Shown here: piece after piece, positions 47,101-62,868 of the stretch
Numbering within the stretch: position 1 is the stretch's first letter
Layout of the letters: every line of letters starts with the position of its first letter
Assembly: GCA_003117195.1 (NCBI GenBank)
Contig: BDSI01000040.1
Span: forward strand, 558,658 to 622,657
DNA length: 64,000 bases
Source: Eudorina sp. 2006-703-Eu-15
Lineage: Eukaryota > Chlorophyta > Chlorophyceae > Chlamydomonadales > Volvocaceae
Reading direction: 5' to 3'
Position numbers and translations under genes: made by a program
The notes under the pieces: generated by a model
Seen by the model: the letters and a program-made list of their open reading frames with translations, nothing else
Told to the model about the DNA's origin: nothing
The model's database searches: none

Positions 47101-50100
47101 GAATGGGTCTTACGGGTGGTGATTGTGCGACAGGCCGCTGGAGGTTTCAAACGACCTTGCGAATCCGTGGACAGGTGGCCGTTGGGTACGGGGCCGTGAC
47201 CTCGGGAAGATCCGAGCAGTCGTGTTCGATCCGGTAACTGCTGGAAGCTCGAGGAGGGGCGGTTTGTCCTGTAGGCGGCAAACGGCATTCGTGTTTAAAG
47301 GCGGTTGGGTGGAGGGTGGTTGCCGCGCGAAGTTCGGCACTGCCGCGGCCCTGTGGGCCCACGACCGTATCTCCTGTGAACAACGAAAGCAATCTGGACG
47401 TCTGGGTCCTGCCGCCGGGTTCGCTCAAGGTGATGGCGAGGGTGATGATGATGTTGCCTGGCGAAGCCTGCTAGATTGTTCTGCTCACGTGAGCGTCTTT
47501 CTAAGCCGTGTGCTGCCTGTTGCATCCTCCTCCGCCAACCCTGTGCCTGCCGCGGTTGCCGCGGCCTCCACCGCCGCCAGTACCGGTCCGAGGTGGCCTC
47601 CTCGCTGGCGGACATGTTGTACGCACTCAACCGGTGGGACGAGGCGCTGGAGGCGGTGGGCGAGGCCATGAAGGCGGCACGGGAGGCCGGCGAGTGGTCG
47701 CTGGCGGTCAAGCTGAGCAACAACATGGGCGCCGTTTATAAGAAGCTGGGCAGGTGGGGAGGGTTCAGTCTGGGCCCCGGCCATGCGGCTCAGGGGGAGG
47801 GTTGTTACGGCCTGATGCGATCGCAACATCGTCGACAGACGGGCCCAGGGCCACGCGGCAGGAGGCAGGCTCGCCCAGGCCAATCAACGCCCAGACCGCC
47901 GCCGGGGCCCCTGTCTGTATTCAGTGGCCCCTCTTGCCGCGCATGCTTACAACCAACACGGACTCTATGAACCACGCGCTCAGGGATCGCGATCGCACGC
48001 CCTGAGGAGGCCCCCCTCACCGGTCGTAATTGCAGGACGTCGGACGCGGAGAACCTGCACCGGTCCTGCTACTCGATGGCGGTTTCGGAGCTGGGCATGG
48101 CGCACCCGCTGACCCTGCTGGCCAGGTCCAACCTGATGGAGACGCTCATGCTGCGGCAGCCTCTGGACGGCGCGGCGGAGCAGTCGGCCACAGGCGCGGG
48201 CGGGAAGGAGCCGGCTCAGCAACAAGAGCAGCAGGAGGAGAGCGAGGAGGACAAGGCCGCCCGGCGCGAAGCCCGGCAGCTGCTGCAGGTAGGTCTGTGC
48301 GCGCGTTGTCGGCTGTGTGTCCGCCGCTCGAAGTGCGGCAGCCTCTGTTTTGCCTCGGCTCTCAAGAGGGATTAGATTGGCAACAGCGCCGCGGCTTCTT
48401 ACATCTATGTGATCTGCCACCGCGCCACCCCGACCCCGACCCCGCGCTGCAGGCCGCCCTGGCACAGCTGGAGGCGGAGGCGGAGAGCCAGCGGACGGCT
48501 CTGGGCGCCGCGGCCGAGGTAAGCAGCCGGCAGCACAGTGGGACAGGCAGCGGCACAGCGGGTATACGACCTTGGGAAGATCTTTGCAGACAGTGTGTAG
48601 TCCGAGATGGATGTAAGGGTTTGGTCGAGGATGTGCAGGTACTGTTATGCGCTGGTATCGCACCGGCGCTTGGCAGCTGGCATGCCCTCCCCGATGGGCG
48701 CGACCCGGGTTGGTTGCCGTGACAAGGAGCCAGTGGGCACATGCTTTTCTTGCGCCGGGGAAACCTGGGGCTGACACGCCTGGGTCGCCGCATGCCTGGG
48801 TCGCCGCGTAACGGGGTCCGGGGGGTCCTGGACGTTTCGTCACCTGCTGGAAAACTCAGGGCGGTTCGGTGCGCGTCTCATGGGCTAGCTTCTTACATCA
48901 TGCAACAGCTACCTCCCATCCCGTGGCGATTTCAAGCGGTACTTCAAGTGTGAATGTTATGTGCTCGCTACGGCCATGGCCCCGCATATGATGCAGAATG
49001 GCGGCGCGGACGCCTCGACCGCACCTGCGAACGGCGCCAACGGCAACCAGACGGAGCTCCCGGCCGCCGCGATGTACCGACGCACCCGGACGGCCATCGT
49101 CCGCACCCACATTGAGTTGGGGCGCCTGGAGATGGTGGCCGGGGAGGACCCGGCGGCGGCGGAGGGCGCCTACCGGGCCGCGCTGGCGCTGTGCAACGAG
49201 CTGTACGGCGTCGACAGCCGGGAGAGCGGCGGGCCGGCGTTCAGCCTCGCCAACTGCTTGCGGGCGATTGGGAAGAAGGGTACGGCCAGCGGGGGCCCTG
49301 GCGGCGGGGCGGGACTTGGTAAACGGGTATCCTTCATGTGGTTGGATTCTTGGCGCGAAATGATGGGCTCTTCTTGCGTGGCTGCAAATACGACAGCTCG
49401 GCTGCAATCTGTATTCTGTCCGTGTGCTGTGCTTCGCCCTTAAGTGCCACACGAACGCGCCGCCTGGGCTGTGGCGGGCCGCCTGCGTTTGTTCGTTCCC
49501 TGACATGCGCTCTTTGCCCGCCCGCCTTGCGGGTTCTTTGTCGGGCGCAGACGAAGCGCGCGTGCTGTACGAACGGCTGTACGACCTGACCGTGAAGCGC
49601 AACGGACAAGGCGAGGAGACGGCCGTGCACCTTGCGCGATCTCTGGCGGACCTGGCAGAGGAGGTGCGTGCCAGTACCTGACCTGACCTGAAAGGTGCCC
49701 TCCGGCCGCGACCCCGGCGTGCAACGGCGGTCCTATTCCCCTTTACATCCGTCCTACACGCATGGATAGGTGGGCATCGGCCCACCGCACGATAAATGGG
49801 TACCCCACATGTTTCCGCGTTAGTGGGATGAGTCGAAGCGCGCGCAGCACACGTGTCGGGGGTGCGTATGGCTGACCCGGTTGTGTTTGACGTTCCGTAT
49901 GGCACGGTATCGTACCCCAGCTTCTGTCGTGGCGTGGCGTGCTCTGCTGCGCAGGTCGGCGACTGGGCTGCCGTGGACAGGTACGCCACTGCGGCGCTGA
50001 ACAGCATGTTCTTGCTCATTGGCACTCGCGCGCATCCGGTGCTCGAGTCCTTCTACCAGGCAGCCTGCCGGGCCAAGACCAACAACGGGGACGCGGCCGG

Positions 50101-50284
50101 CGCGGAGGCGCTGCGGCGGCAGTACCTGAGCGCGATGCTGCGGCTCAGCCAGCAGGCCCGAGGCCATCCCGGAGGGCGGGGGGGTCCGGGGATGACGGCG
50201 GGACCGGGACAGGTGCCCGCTGGTGCAGGTGTAGCATCGGGGCAGAAGAAGTCGGGCGGTGGCGGTAAGAAGGGTCGCAAATGA
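44190..50284 (+). CDS. N-terminally anchored TPR protein with giant Pro-Ala linker
   Basis: Ten exons: 44190-44375, 44511-46094, 46304-46444, 46956-47075, 47581-47753, 48036-48288, 48453-48518, 48997-49279, 49551-49663, 49955-50284 (TGA), ~1,082 residues, phases continuous. Residues ~25-47 form one hydrophobic span (AAVALLGLGIAGVTAAITLIAA) followed by basic residues, so it is a signal anchor or organelle-targeted membrane protein. Exon 2 encodes ~500 residues of Pro/Ala/Gln/Ser, mostly PA and AP dipeptides. Residues ~640-1050 are helical with TPR/kinesin-light-chain-like units: LLAATTAWNVQGN, VASSLADMLYALNRWDEALEAVGEAM, KLSNNMGAVYKKLGR, YRAALALCNELYG, ARVLYERLYDL, AVDRYATAALNSM. The C-terminal tail is Gly/Lys-rich. 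It is probably a protein-binding scaffold; compartment and partner are unknown. Exon 7 (66 nt) and the exon 8 start are the least certain. Confidence 0.72.
45120..45690 (+). repeat. Degenerate GC-rich hexamer repeats encoding Pro-Ala
   Basis: Dense repeats of ccagcaccgg/caggcccc type, open in the TPR gene frame and coding for PAPA/AQAP. The antisense strand is also open here as a consequence of composition. Confidence 0.9.
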
Positions 50285-50981
50285 GCGTGTGGGCAGCCAC
50301 TGGAGGTGCAGGGAAACAGAGTGGCTGAGCCGATTTTCGCGGACAATCGGAGTGCTTATCGATTTGCGTTTACGATTGGCGCGTATGAGGGGTGTGGGGG
50401 AGTTGTTTGGGGGTGTGCAGGATATCGTGGAAGTCAGTCATTGCAATGGGTGGACGGCCCGCGGGCTGGAAAAGAGGCCCTGTTAATAAGTCTTCTGCGC
50501 GGATACGCGTACAAGGCTTGCGATACGCTCGTACTGTCTTACGCTCGGCAACTGCCTTGGCAGTTAGAGCGTTACGGTATATCAGGTGAAGAGCTGAAGA
50601 CCCTGGCTGAGCAGAAGATGAAAATGACTATAATATGATGTCGATAATGAGGCGGTCCGCTGGTAGGCTGGTTTTTGACATTCCGAGGAGCTCGGCACAT
50701 TCGGTTGGTTTATAACCGCCAAAATGGAACCAGTCTCGGATGGCTGGTGCTCCATGGCACGCGAAGCGCAATTGTATGTGATGCTTCGTATTGGTGGGAG
50801 TCTCTTTCCTTAGCTTGGTAGGCTTGGGCTCGACCTGAACTTGAAAGGTCTACTTCGCTGCATAAGTTGCGCTCCGCGTACACCTCTTGGCATTAAAACT
50901 TGATAAATGGCTTTAGGAATGGCAGCGTTGCAGACTGCATTGTAGGTATGCAATCATTGAGTGCCATTCAATACTTCCGGA
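50285..50981. other. Intergenic region between TPR gene and mTERF gene
   Basis: About 700 bp between two same-strand genes. It likely holds the TPR 3' UTR and the mTERF promoter, becoming AT-richer after 50600. A 110-codon frame at 50306-50638 has no support. Confidence 0.4.
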
Positions 50982-56236
<5,255 letters not shown>

Positions 56237-56988
56237 AGTGCTGCGCACAGATACATGCATGGGTGGCAGACATGATACGAGCTATACGCGATGGGCCTAA
56301 CTGACGGTGAACATATCCACACGAATAAGGTTTCACATGTTCAAATTAGAAGGCTGCGTGATATATATGCGCTGCGGTCGTGACACATTTTTTCAGGGCC
56401 AGTAATGAAGTACACCTGTATGCTGTATCTCATGCCTCCGCCCTTGTAGCATTCAAAATATCATTTGGTCCGGTTAAACGGGTGGAGAAAGCCTGGAGGA
56501 GACCAGTGGTACGGAAGATTGTGACACACGACGAGGCGCAAACTGAGCCTCCTCTCCCAGAACCATGGATGGCTGTGTCGTACACCGTACAAGGTACGCA
56601 CATGGCGATAGGGACGTTCGCAGCGCCGAAAGCAGGTTAGCACAGTCTCATTTTACACCGCATACAGGCAGTACGTCAAGTGTCTTCAAGCGGAGCCGCT
56701 GTCATCAATCGATGCATTGGTGCCGCGAAAAACATTCGCAAGGCAAACTCAGCACTCTGCCAAGTCCGTCCTTGCCATGGGCAACTGCCGGAACCCTCCT
56801 GATCCTTCGTCACACCCAACTACAACGACAACACCGTTTTGAGGCTTCCATAACAGCGATTACACGACGCCCCGTTGCAAAGGCAGTATTGCGTTAGCCG
56901 CGCGTCTAATCCACTGAAGTTAGCCCACAGGATATCCTAGCCCTGGATCCAGCCCGCGCACGAGCCCCATCTAGCAGCTCAGAAGCGC
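56237..56988. other. Convergent 3' intergenic region
   Basis: Between the mTERF and peroxiredoxin stops. No gene seen. It contains the peroxiredoxin poly(A) motif at 56653-56657. Confidence 0.45.
56653..56657 (-). terminator. TGTAA poly(A) motif of PRX1
   Basis: TTACA on the + strand, 331 nt past the PRX1 stop, in the correct orientation. Confidence 0.55.
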
Positions 56989-57696
56989 TTAGATAGCAGA
57001 GAAGTACTCCTTGGAGCCCTTCGGGTCCGGCTTCATGGTCTTGTCGCCTGGCTTCCAGCCAGCGGGGCACACCTCATCTGGGTTCGACTGCACGTACTGA
57101 ATCGCCTGCAGGACGCGCTTCGTCTCGTCAACGCTGCGGCCAAATGCCAGATTGTTGATGGTGGAGTGCTGCACAACGCCCTCCTTGTCGATGATGAAGA
57201 GACCGCGCAGAGCAATGCCATCCTCCGTAAGCACGCCGTAAGCCTTGGAAATCTCCTTCTTCAGGTCCGCAACCAGCGGGTAAGCCAGATCGCCAAGGCC
57301 ACCCTCCTTGCGGTCCGTCTGAATCCAAGCCAGGTGAGTGAACTGGGAGTCAACCGACACGCCCAGGACCTCGGTGTTCAGATCCTTGAACTCCTTGTAG
57401 CGGTCCGAGAAAGCGGTGATCTCGGTAGGGCAAACGAAGGTGAAGTCGAGAGGGTAAAAGAACAGGATCACATATTTGCCGCGGTACTTAGACAGCGACA
57501 CCTCCATGAATTCCTGATCGTAGACGGCCTGCGCCTTGAAGTCAGGGGCGACAGAGCCCACCAGCGGCTTCTCAGACGCCTGGACGCGAGTAGTAAGGCC
57601 ACGCCGGAGGACTGGCCGGGCGCTGATGCGCGGCGCCACGCGGGCGTTTCCAGAGAACGGCGCAATCTGCTTGCGCGAGGCCATCATGGTCGCCAT
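56989..57696 (-). CDS. PRX1: Chloroplast 2-Cys peroxiredoxin
   Basis: One uninterrupted exon, 235 residues, stop TAA. The start ATG at 57696 is the first in-frame ATG; the open frame upstream has none. Residues 1-40 form a transit peptide ([10 protein letters not shown]...[12 protein letters not shown]). The mature enzyme carries the peroxidatic Cys89 in DFTFVCPTE and the resolving Cys210 in DEVCPAGW. The motifs GGLG (~132-135) and the C-terminal YF (231-232) mark the eukaryotic form that is inactivated by over-oxidation and repaired by sulfiredoxin. It reduces H2O2 and alkyl peroxides in the stroma using thioredoxin or NTRC. Lack of introns stands out among its multi-exon neighbours but is not abnormal for a short algal gene. 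Confidence 0.96.
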   Translation of the reverse strand: MATMMASRKQIAPFSGNARVAPRISARPVLRRGLTTRVQASEKPLVGSVAPDFKAQAVYDQEFMEVSLSKYRGKYVILFFYPLDFTFVCPTEITAFSDRYKEFKDLNTEVLGVSVDSQFTHLAWIQTDRKEGGLGDLAYPLVADLKKEISKAYGVLTEDGIALRGLFIIDKEGVVQHSTINNLAFGRSVDETKRVLQAIQYVQSNPDEVCPAGWKPGDKTMKPDPKGSKEYFSAI

Positions 57697-58955
57697 TGTG
57701 ACAGCGAAATGCACCAACCCACAAGTTATACTTACGTCGATAGCACTACTACTGTTTCGATTGGCAAATTGAGGTCTTGTGGTAGAATCTGCGTCCTGCC
57801 GTACAGTCCTCAAAAAAGCTTCCGCACGACGCACGACGGCCGACAAGACACGAGGCACCGAGCCTTACACTGCTGTAAGTCATATTATATTCTTTTTTCG
57901 TGAAGCACCTTGTGGAAAAGGCTGCGTTGCCTGATTGTTCCGAAACGCGAAAGATGTGCTGCCGCCAGGGCGAAGCCGAGGTGTATGGCTTTGGGTATAC
58001 AGAACATTTCGGCAAAACTATGTGTCATTACATTCTTTGTACGCGATAATGTTTCGCAGCCACTCACTTTGTGTTGTGCAAAAGAACGAATTGTGATGTT
58101 TTGTGACATGAGATCAATTGGTTCGTTTGCATATTGGTCTCATGCACCTTGCAAACGATGGACGGCTGCACATGCTCGACGGTCGGACTCGCTTAGGGGA
58201 CAACGGACAAGGCTCATCGGACATCACGCTTGCTGTAAGATCTGTTACCGTTTCACTTTGTGGATAATTCACAAAAGAAGCAAAACAGGACGTGCGCAGT
58301 GGCCCACGGGTCTATACACAATACATCAGCGGCAGAATAAGACGTTGAAACACCGCGCCCTCGTCGTCACATGCCACAATGACGTCAAATAAGCCACTAA
58401 AGTCTGTGCCCGTAGGTAACGTTCGTAATTGGTTTCGGCTCCGCCGGCTGGCAGCAAGGGCAGGACTGGCCAACACTGCTGGTCCCCGGTTCCCTACGGA
58501 CGCCGAACGGCGGTAATGCGGTCGCGTCCACGTCGTTGTCATCTCATGCGCATCCATTTGAGTCATCTCAGAGAGCTGATTTCGGCTAATGCTATCCTCA
58601 ACGAGCCCTGCTTACGCGTAGTGCTGCCGCCTGCGGTGGTACGCACACCAGGGCACACCCATGTAATGCGCTAACCAGACTCGAATTATAAGGCCAAAGA
58701 TTCCCGAACGGTCAGTTCCCTATGCACGGCACAAACTGTTGTATTGCAACGACAGGTAACATATCCATTGGCATGACCGAAGACGACCCGGGGTCGTTAA
58801 AAGTAGATCAGGTAACAGAAACGTTGGACCCGACCTGCCTCAGGCCTGGACGTCAATGGATAACAGGTGGGACACCATTGCCGGAACACCGCCGCGACGG
58901 CCAAAGGGAACTCCACCATTGTATCAGTTGTCTGATACTCCAAGCAGCCGTTGTG
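57697..58955. other. Divergent intergenic region PRX1/BTB gene
   Basis: About 1.26 kb holding the promoters of PRX1 (-) and the first BTB gene (+). The part near 57860-58330 is AT-richer. No further gene or defined motif was recognised. Confidence 0.4.
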
Positions 58956-60629
58956 ATGTCGGGGCGGACGCTCAAGCAGCTGGGCGCACGCAAGGCCGTT
59001 CGTAGCCTGGTTGTGCGACCGCGCGAGGAAGGCAAGACTCAGATCCTCGCCTTTCTTGATGGTGAGGTCCGCGAGTTGGTGCCAGAGTTCAGCAACGAAG
59101 GCCAGCAGCAGCGCAGCTTCAGGCTCAGCAAGGAATGCCTGCAGCTCACCGGCGCACCTCTGCCACATTTGGCGCGGAGCCCCGTGTATGAGCCGACCAC
59201 CGACTCGGTCTACTATGTCGAAGAAAGTAAATTAATTATGCGGTTGGACAGGCAGGACAGGATAAGCGTTGTCGCTGGCAAGCGGTTCGATGCAACATCA
59301 CCTTGGCCAACCCTGAGTGCCAGCACAGGGACAGGGCCCAGCCACTTTGGCATACATTCTCTGGCAGCGGATGGCCGGGGTGGCCTCTTCGTGGCGAACG
59401 GCTTGTTCATCAACCGCCTGGAACTCAGCAGCGGCGACTTCACTGAGCTCTAGGACCCGCCGGTGCGGGCTGGCGTCTGGACAGCCCTGTCGTACGACAC
59501 GGAGGCGGACGAGTTGGTTGCCGCGGCAAGCTGCGGCGTGTACCGTTTCCCGGTCAGCTCCATTGACGGGGACGGCCGCGCCACCTCCGTGCGTCTTGTC
59601 GCGGGCGACGGGGACATGCAGAGGCGGATAGCAGATGGTAAGGGGCCCGATGTTCGCTTCAACTGGATCAGTATAATTCTGGCCGGAGCAGGCGGTTGCG
59701 TCTACATGGCCGACGGAGAGATGTTTTGCGTTATGGACGCTAACGGGCATGTCCACACGCTGGTCACGCACAGTCGCGATAACTGCGTGGGCATCTTTTG
59801 CCCGACGCTTTATCCGCCTAACCCCACCAAGGACGACTTGGTCATTGGCTTCTGGTCAGACGGCGCTTTCGTCTGCAGCGACGACAGCTTCGTACCCAGC
59901 AGCAATGTCCTGGAGGTCAGGCGCCACACGGCCAGGTCGGACCCGCCCGCTCCGCCTCCTCGGTCGCCCGGAACCTCTCCGTCGACAGCCGGTGCCGATT
60001 TCTGGGAGCTGCTCACCATCCCGGCGCGCGGCGAGGGAGAGGGCTGCGGCGACGCCCCGGTTGTCGAGGTAACGGTCAGCAGCCCCAGCAGCCCCAGCAG
60101 CCCCAGCAGCGCCGCCGAGAAGACCTTCGCGGTCCACCGTAAGGCGCTGCTCAAGCGGAGCGGCTACTTCCAGCGCCTCCTGGAGTCAGGCAGCAGCGGT
60201 GGTGCCGGCGGCGGTGGAGCTGCGGTCGTGCTGCCTAATACCGATCCGGAAGCGTTCGCTTGGCTGCTGCCGTACATGTACGGCGTCCCAAGCGAGATGC
60301 CGGACACGCTGCTGTGGCCGACAATCGAGCTAGCGGCGCGCCTGCAGATGTCGGCTGAGAGCACTGCCCAGCTGCAGGCCCAGTTTGTGGGGTCAGTGAC
60401 CCCTGGGTCGGTGGTAGCGGATCTGTGCTGGGCGGCCAAACACGACATGACGGAGCTGGTGTCGCAGCTGAGGGGGTACCTGCTGCGGCACCGCGCGGCG
60501 GTGGCGGCGCAGCTGGCGGGAGCGGGATCGGCAGCGGGTGGCACGAGTGGGAAGAGCCGACTGGAGCAGCTGGCGGCCACATTCCCCGCGGTCGCGGCGG
60601 AGATCATTGACCAGTTGCTGTTGCCGTGA
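58956..60629 (+). pseudogene. BTB/POZ protein with beta-propeller-like N-terminus, interrupted by an in-frame TAG
   Basis: A single frame of 558 codons from ATG 58956 to TGA 60629, broken only by TAG at 59451-59453 (codon 166). Sense continues on both sides: NHL-like segments such as GLFVANGLFINRLELSSGDF before it and ALSYDTEADELVAAASCGVYRF and GGCVYMADGEMFCVMD after it. The part after the stop aligns by eye with the paralogue at 62869-64000. A BTB fold lies at ~385-450 (FAVHRKALLKRSGYFQRLLESG, VLPNTDPEAFAWLLPYMYG), followed by a helical BACK-like region. BTB proteins commonly act as adaptors for CUL3 ubiquitin ligases. No donor/acceptor pair was found that removes the TAG without removing propeller sequence. 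It may be a recent pseudogene, a read-through gene or a sequencing error. Confidence 0.7.
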
Positions 60630-61387
60630 GCACGTGGGGGATGGAGATATGGGGAAAAGATTTCCGGTCGTTGGTTCCAAGTGTTAGCGGTCTAGCCTGA
60701 GGCTTGGGACAGATTGCGGCAGTTTGGGCATTCCTTCCCCAGGGTGCATTTACCGGGCGGGCTGTCTTAGCAGGGAACGGGTGAAAGGGATGCGTCGCTT
60801 TAGCCTGCTGTGTATGGGGAGGGCGCTCCGGCCCTGGCCCATGGTGCGATTGGTACCCAAGCGCCCAATGCAGAACACGTCACGCTTGCGAAACAAAGCC
60901 CCAATCTCCAAAGCCGGATTGTCACGCGGGTTCCGTTTGGGTGCATCCGCGACGGTAGGCGCACAGCCGCCCTGAGGTGGCATGGAGAGTTTGTTGCAGA
61001 AGCCAAACCGCCACGCCTGCACGCGACCCTATTCCTGCACGCATGCACGAGGTGCGATTGAGCCCAGATCCATCAGGCGGAGGGTTTTCATCCTGATGAA
61101 GGGTCAAATGATCAGGAGGCTTCGACTGTCACCAACGGACCGTGGATGCATCATAACCTAAATCTTAACTTCTGGAGGAGAGTTACGCATTAAGGTGAAG
61201 GGGCTGTATCCCTGGCTGTGGTTGGTTCGCAGGAAGGGGGTGGTTCCCTGGTAGAGTGGGCACGCACGGGGAGTGTTTCGGTGCATTTGTGGAGCGAGCC
61301 TATCCGGTGCGCCATGGTGGCGCAGTTCCGGTTATGCAGTGTATGGTGAGGAAGCTTTGGCTGTCACCGATGACCCGCGGGGTCCGC

Positions 61388-61392
61388 TGTAA
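61388..61392 (+). terminator. TGTAA poly(A) motif of the first BTB gene
   Basis: About 760 nt past the TGA at 60629, same strand. Confidence 0.35.
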
Positions 61393-62208
61393 CATCCTTA
61401 GTAGTAAGGTGTACGGCGACTTGAATGGTGGCAGAAATTCTGGATGTGGACGAAATAAGAGAGATACGCGTGTGTGCCGTTAGCGGGGGCTGGTGTGTCA
61501 TGTATGAGTTGCGGGATTGTTCGTTGCAGCAGAGCTATGTTAAGAGCCCGAACGCTGGTGTACGTACACGGCAGCCTTCGACCAGCTGCAATACAGTGCA
61601 GCTTTGCGTAACAGGGCTTCATCGCACACGCAGCAATCATACGGACTACATGCGTTGCAGCTGCGGGTTTGGGTGTGCAAGCGTGGACTAGGCGAATTGA
61701 CGGAAGCCGCCCGTGGTGACTTGCCGTGCAGGGTCCGTGAGGTCGCAGACGCGCCGAGAGCGATGCTGTTACAACTTGTAATGTCGGCTGACCCAGCCCG
61801 AAGATGCGTGAACAGATCCGCACTGGCCAAAATTGCAGGCAGCTGCCGAGTTAATTGATCAGCGGGAAGAGAGAGACGACCACCTAGGAAGCGACACAGG
61901 CGCGCCGCAATACTTGCTCTCTACCTCAGCCTCTATTTGCCCCATTACCCACAGGCTATCTTAGAAACAGCCGGAAGGTAACAACCCCCGAATGTCTTCG
62001 TCATACAAAGCACCTGCGTAACCGCCGCTTGCGGATGCCCAACAGCCTCCGCGCGGTTGCCGTACAACATACAGCCAATGCCGTACACTCGCCTCTTTCG
62101 CACTATCTACCGCTGACCTGAACAGTCAAGGGACAACTGAATCGATACAGCTCTGCCCCTCCTAGGCATTAAGGCCGGTGTGAGTGGCGACGGGGTGCTG
62201 CCGTCCGA

Positions 62209-62213
62209 TTACA
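62209..62213 (-). terminator. TGTAA poly(A) motif of the second BTB gene
   Basis: TTACA on the + strand, about 655 nt past the stop at 62869. Confidence 0.4.
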
Positions 62214-62868
62214 CCCGGTTGCCTCCCAAGGGTAGTGACTATCTTGCTAGCCAGGGAATTTATGGATGGAGTTTGAATGGCCAGAACCCTACCGTCAACA
62301 TCTATCATTGCAAGCAGCAGGCACCCGGCAGCCGACGGCTTCCACCTCCCAGACACCATAACCTAGGAAATTATGCATACCCACGGTAGTGCTGGCGCCC
62401 TCCGCCGGCTTGTTCCAGAACTGAAAGACGAGGTCTACCACGTGCAACGTAATGGGCGGCTGGTGAAGTCTCCACCATGGGCGGTGGCACGCGCCAATAC
62501 CCTATGGAGCCTAAACCGTAGCATTCATTGACTGACTGACACCTGAATGACTGCAGCCAGGTCGCGGGCCCCATTCGTCAGACAGCCCTTTGATTTTCAT
62601 TAATCGCCACGTGACGCCTATCATGACCCGCCGGTCATCAGGGCCCCAAACATCACCGCACCCCGCATGTAAGAGCGCATGGACCGTCCCATCTTCCCTT
62701 CGCGCTGTGCACGATGCCTAACCGCGTTTGTCTACCTAGATTTTATTTGCTCCCGGCACGCTTTTGGGGTACGATACCTACTACCAGCAGCGGCTTGCTT
62801 GCACGGGGTGGACGCATGATTGCAGCGCGCACGCACCATCCGGCGCTGCCGACGCCTCCAGCAGGCCA

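Larger units (their letters stand above)
60630..62868. other. Convergent intergenic region between BTB paralogues
   Basis: 2.2 kb between two stops. No reading frame has family-like content. It contains poly(A) motifs for both genes (61388-61392 on +, 62209-62213 on -). Confidence 0.45.

Noticed and set aside
50306..50638. 110-codon frame after the TPR gene
   Set aside because: It overlaps the expected 3' UTR and has no recognisable motif or partner exon.
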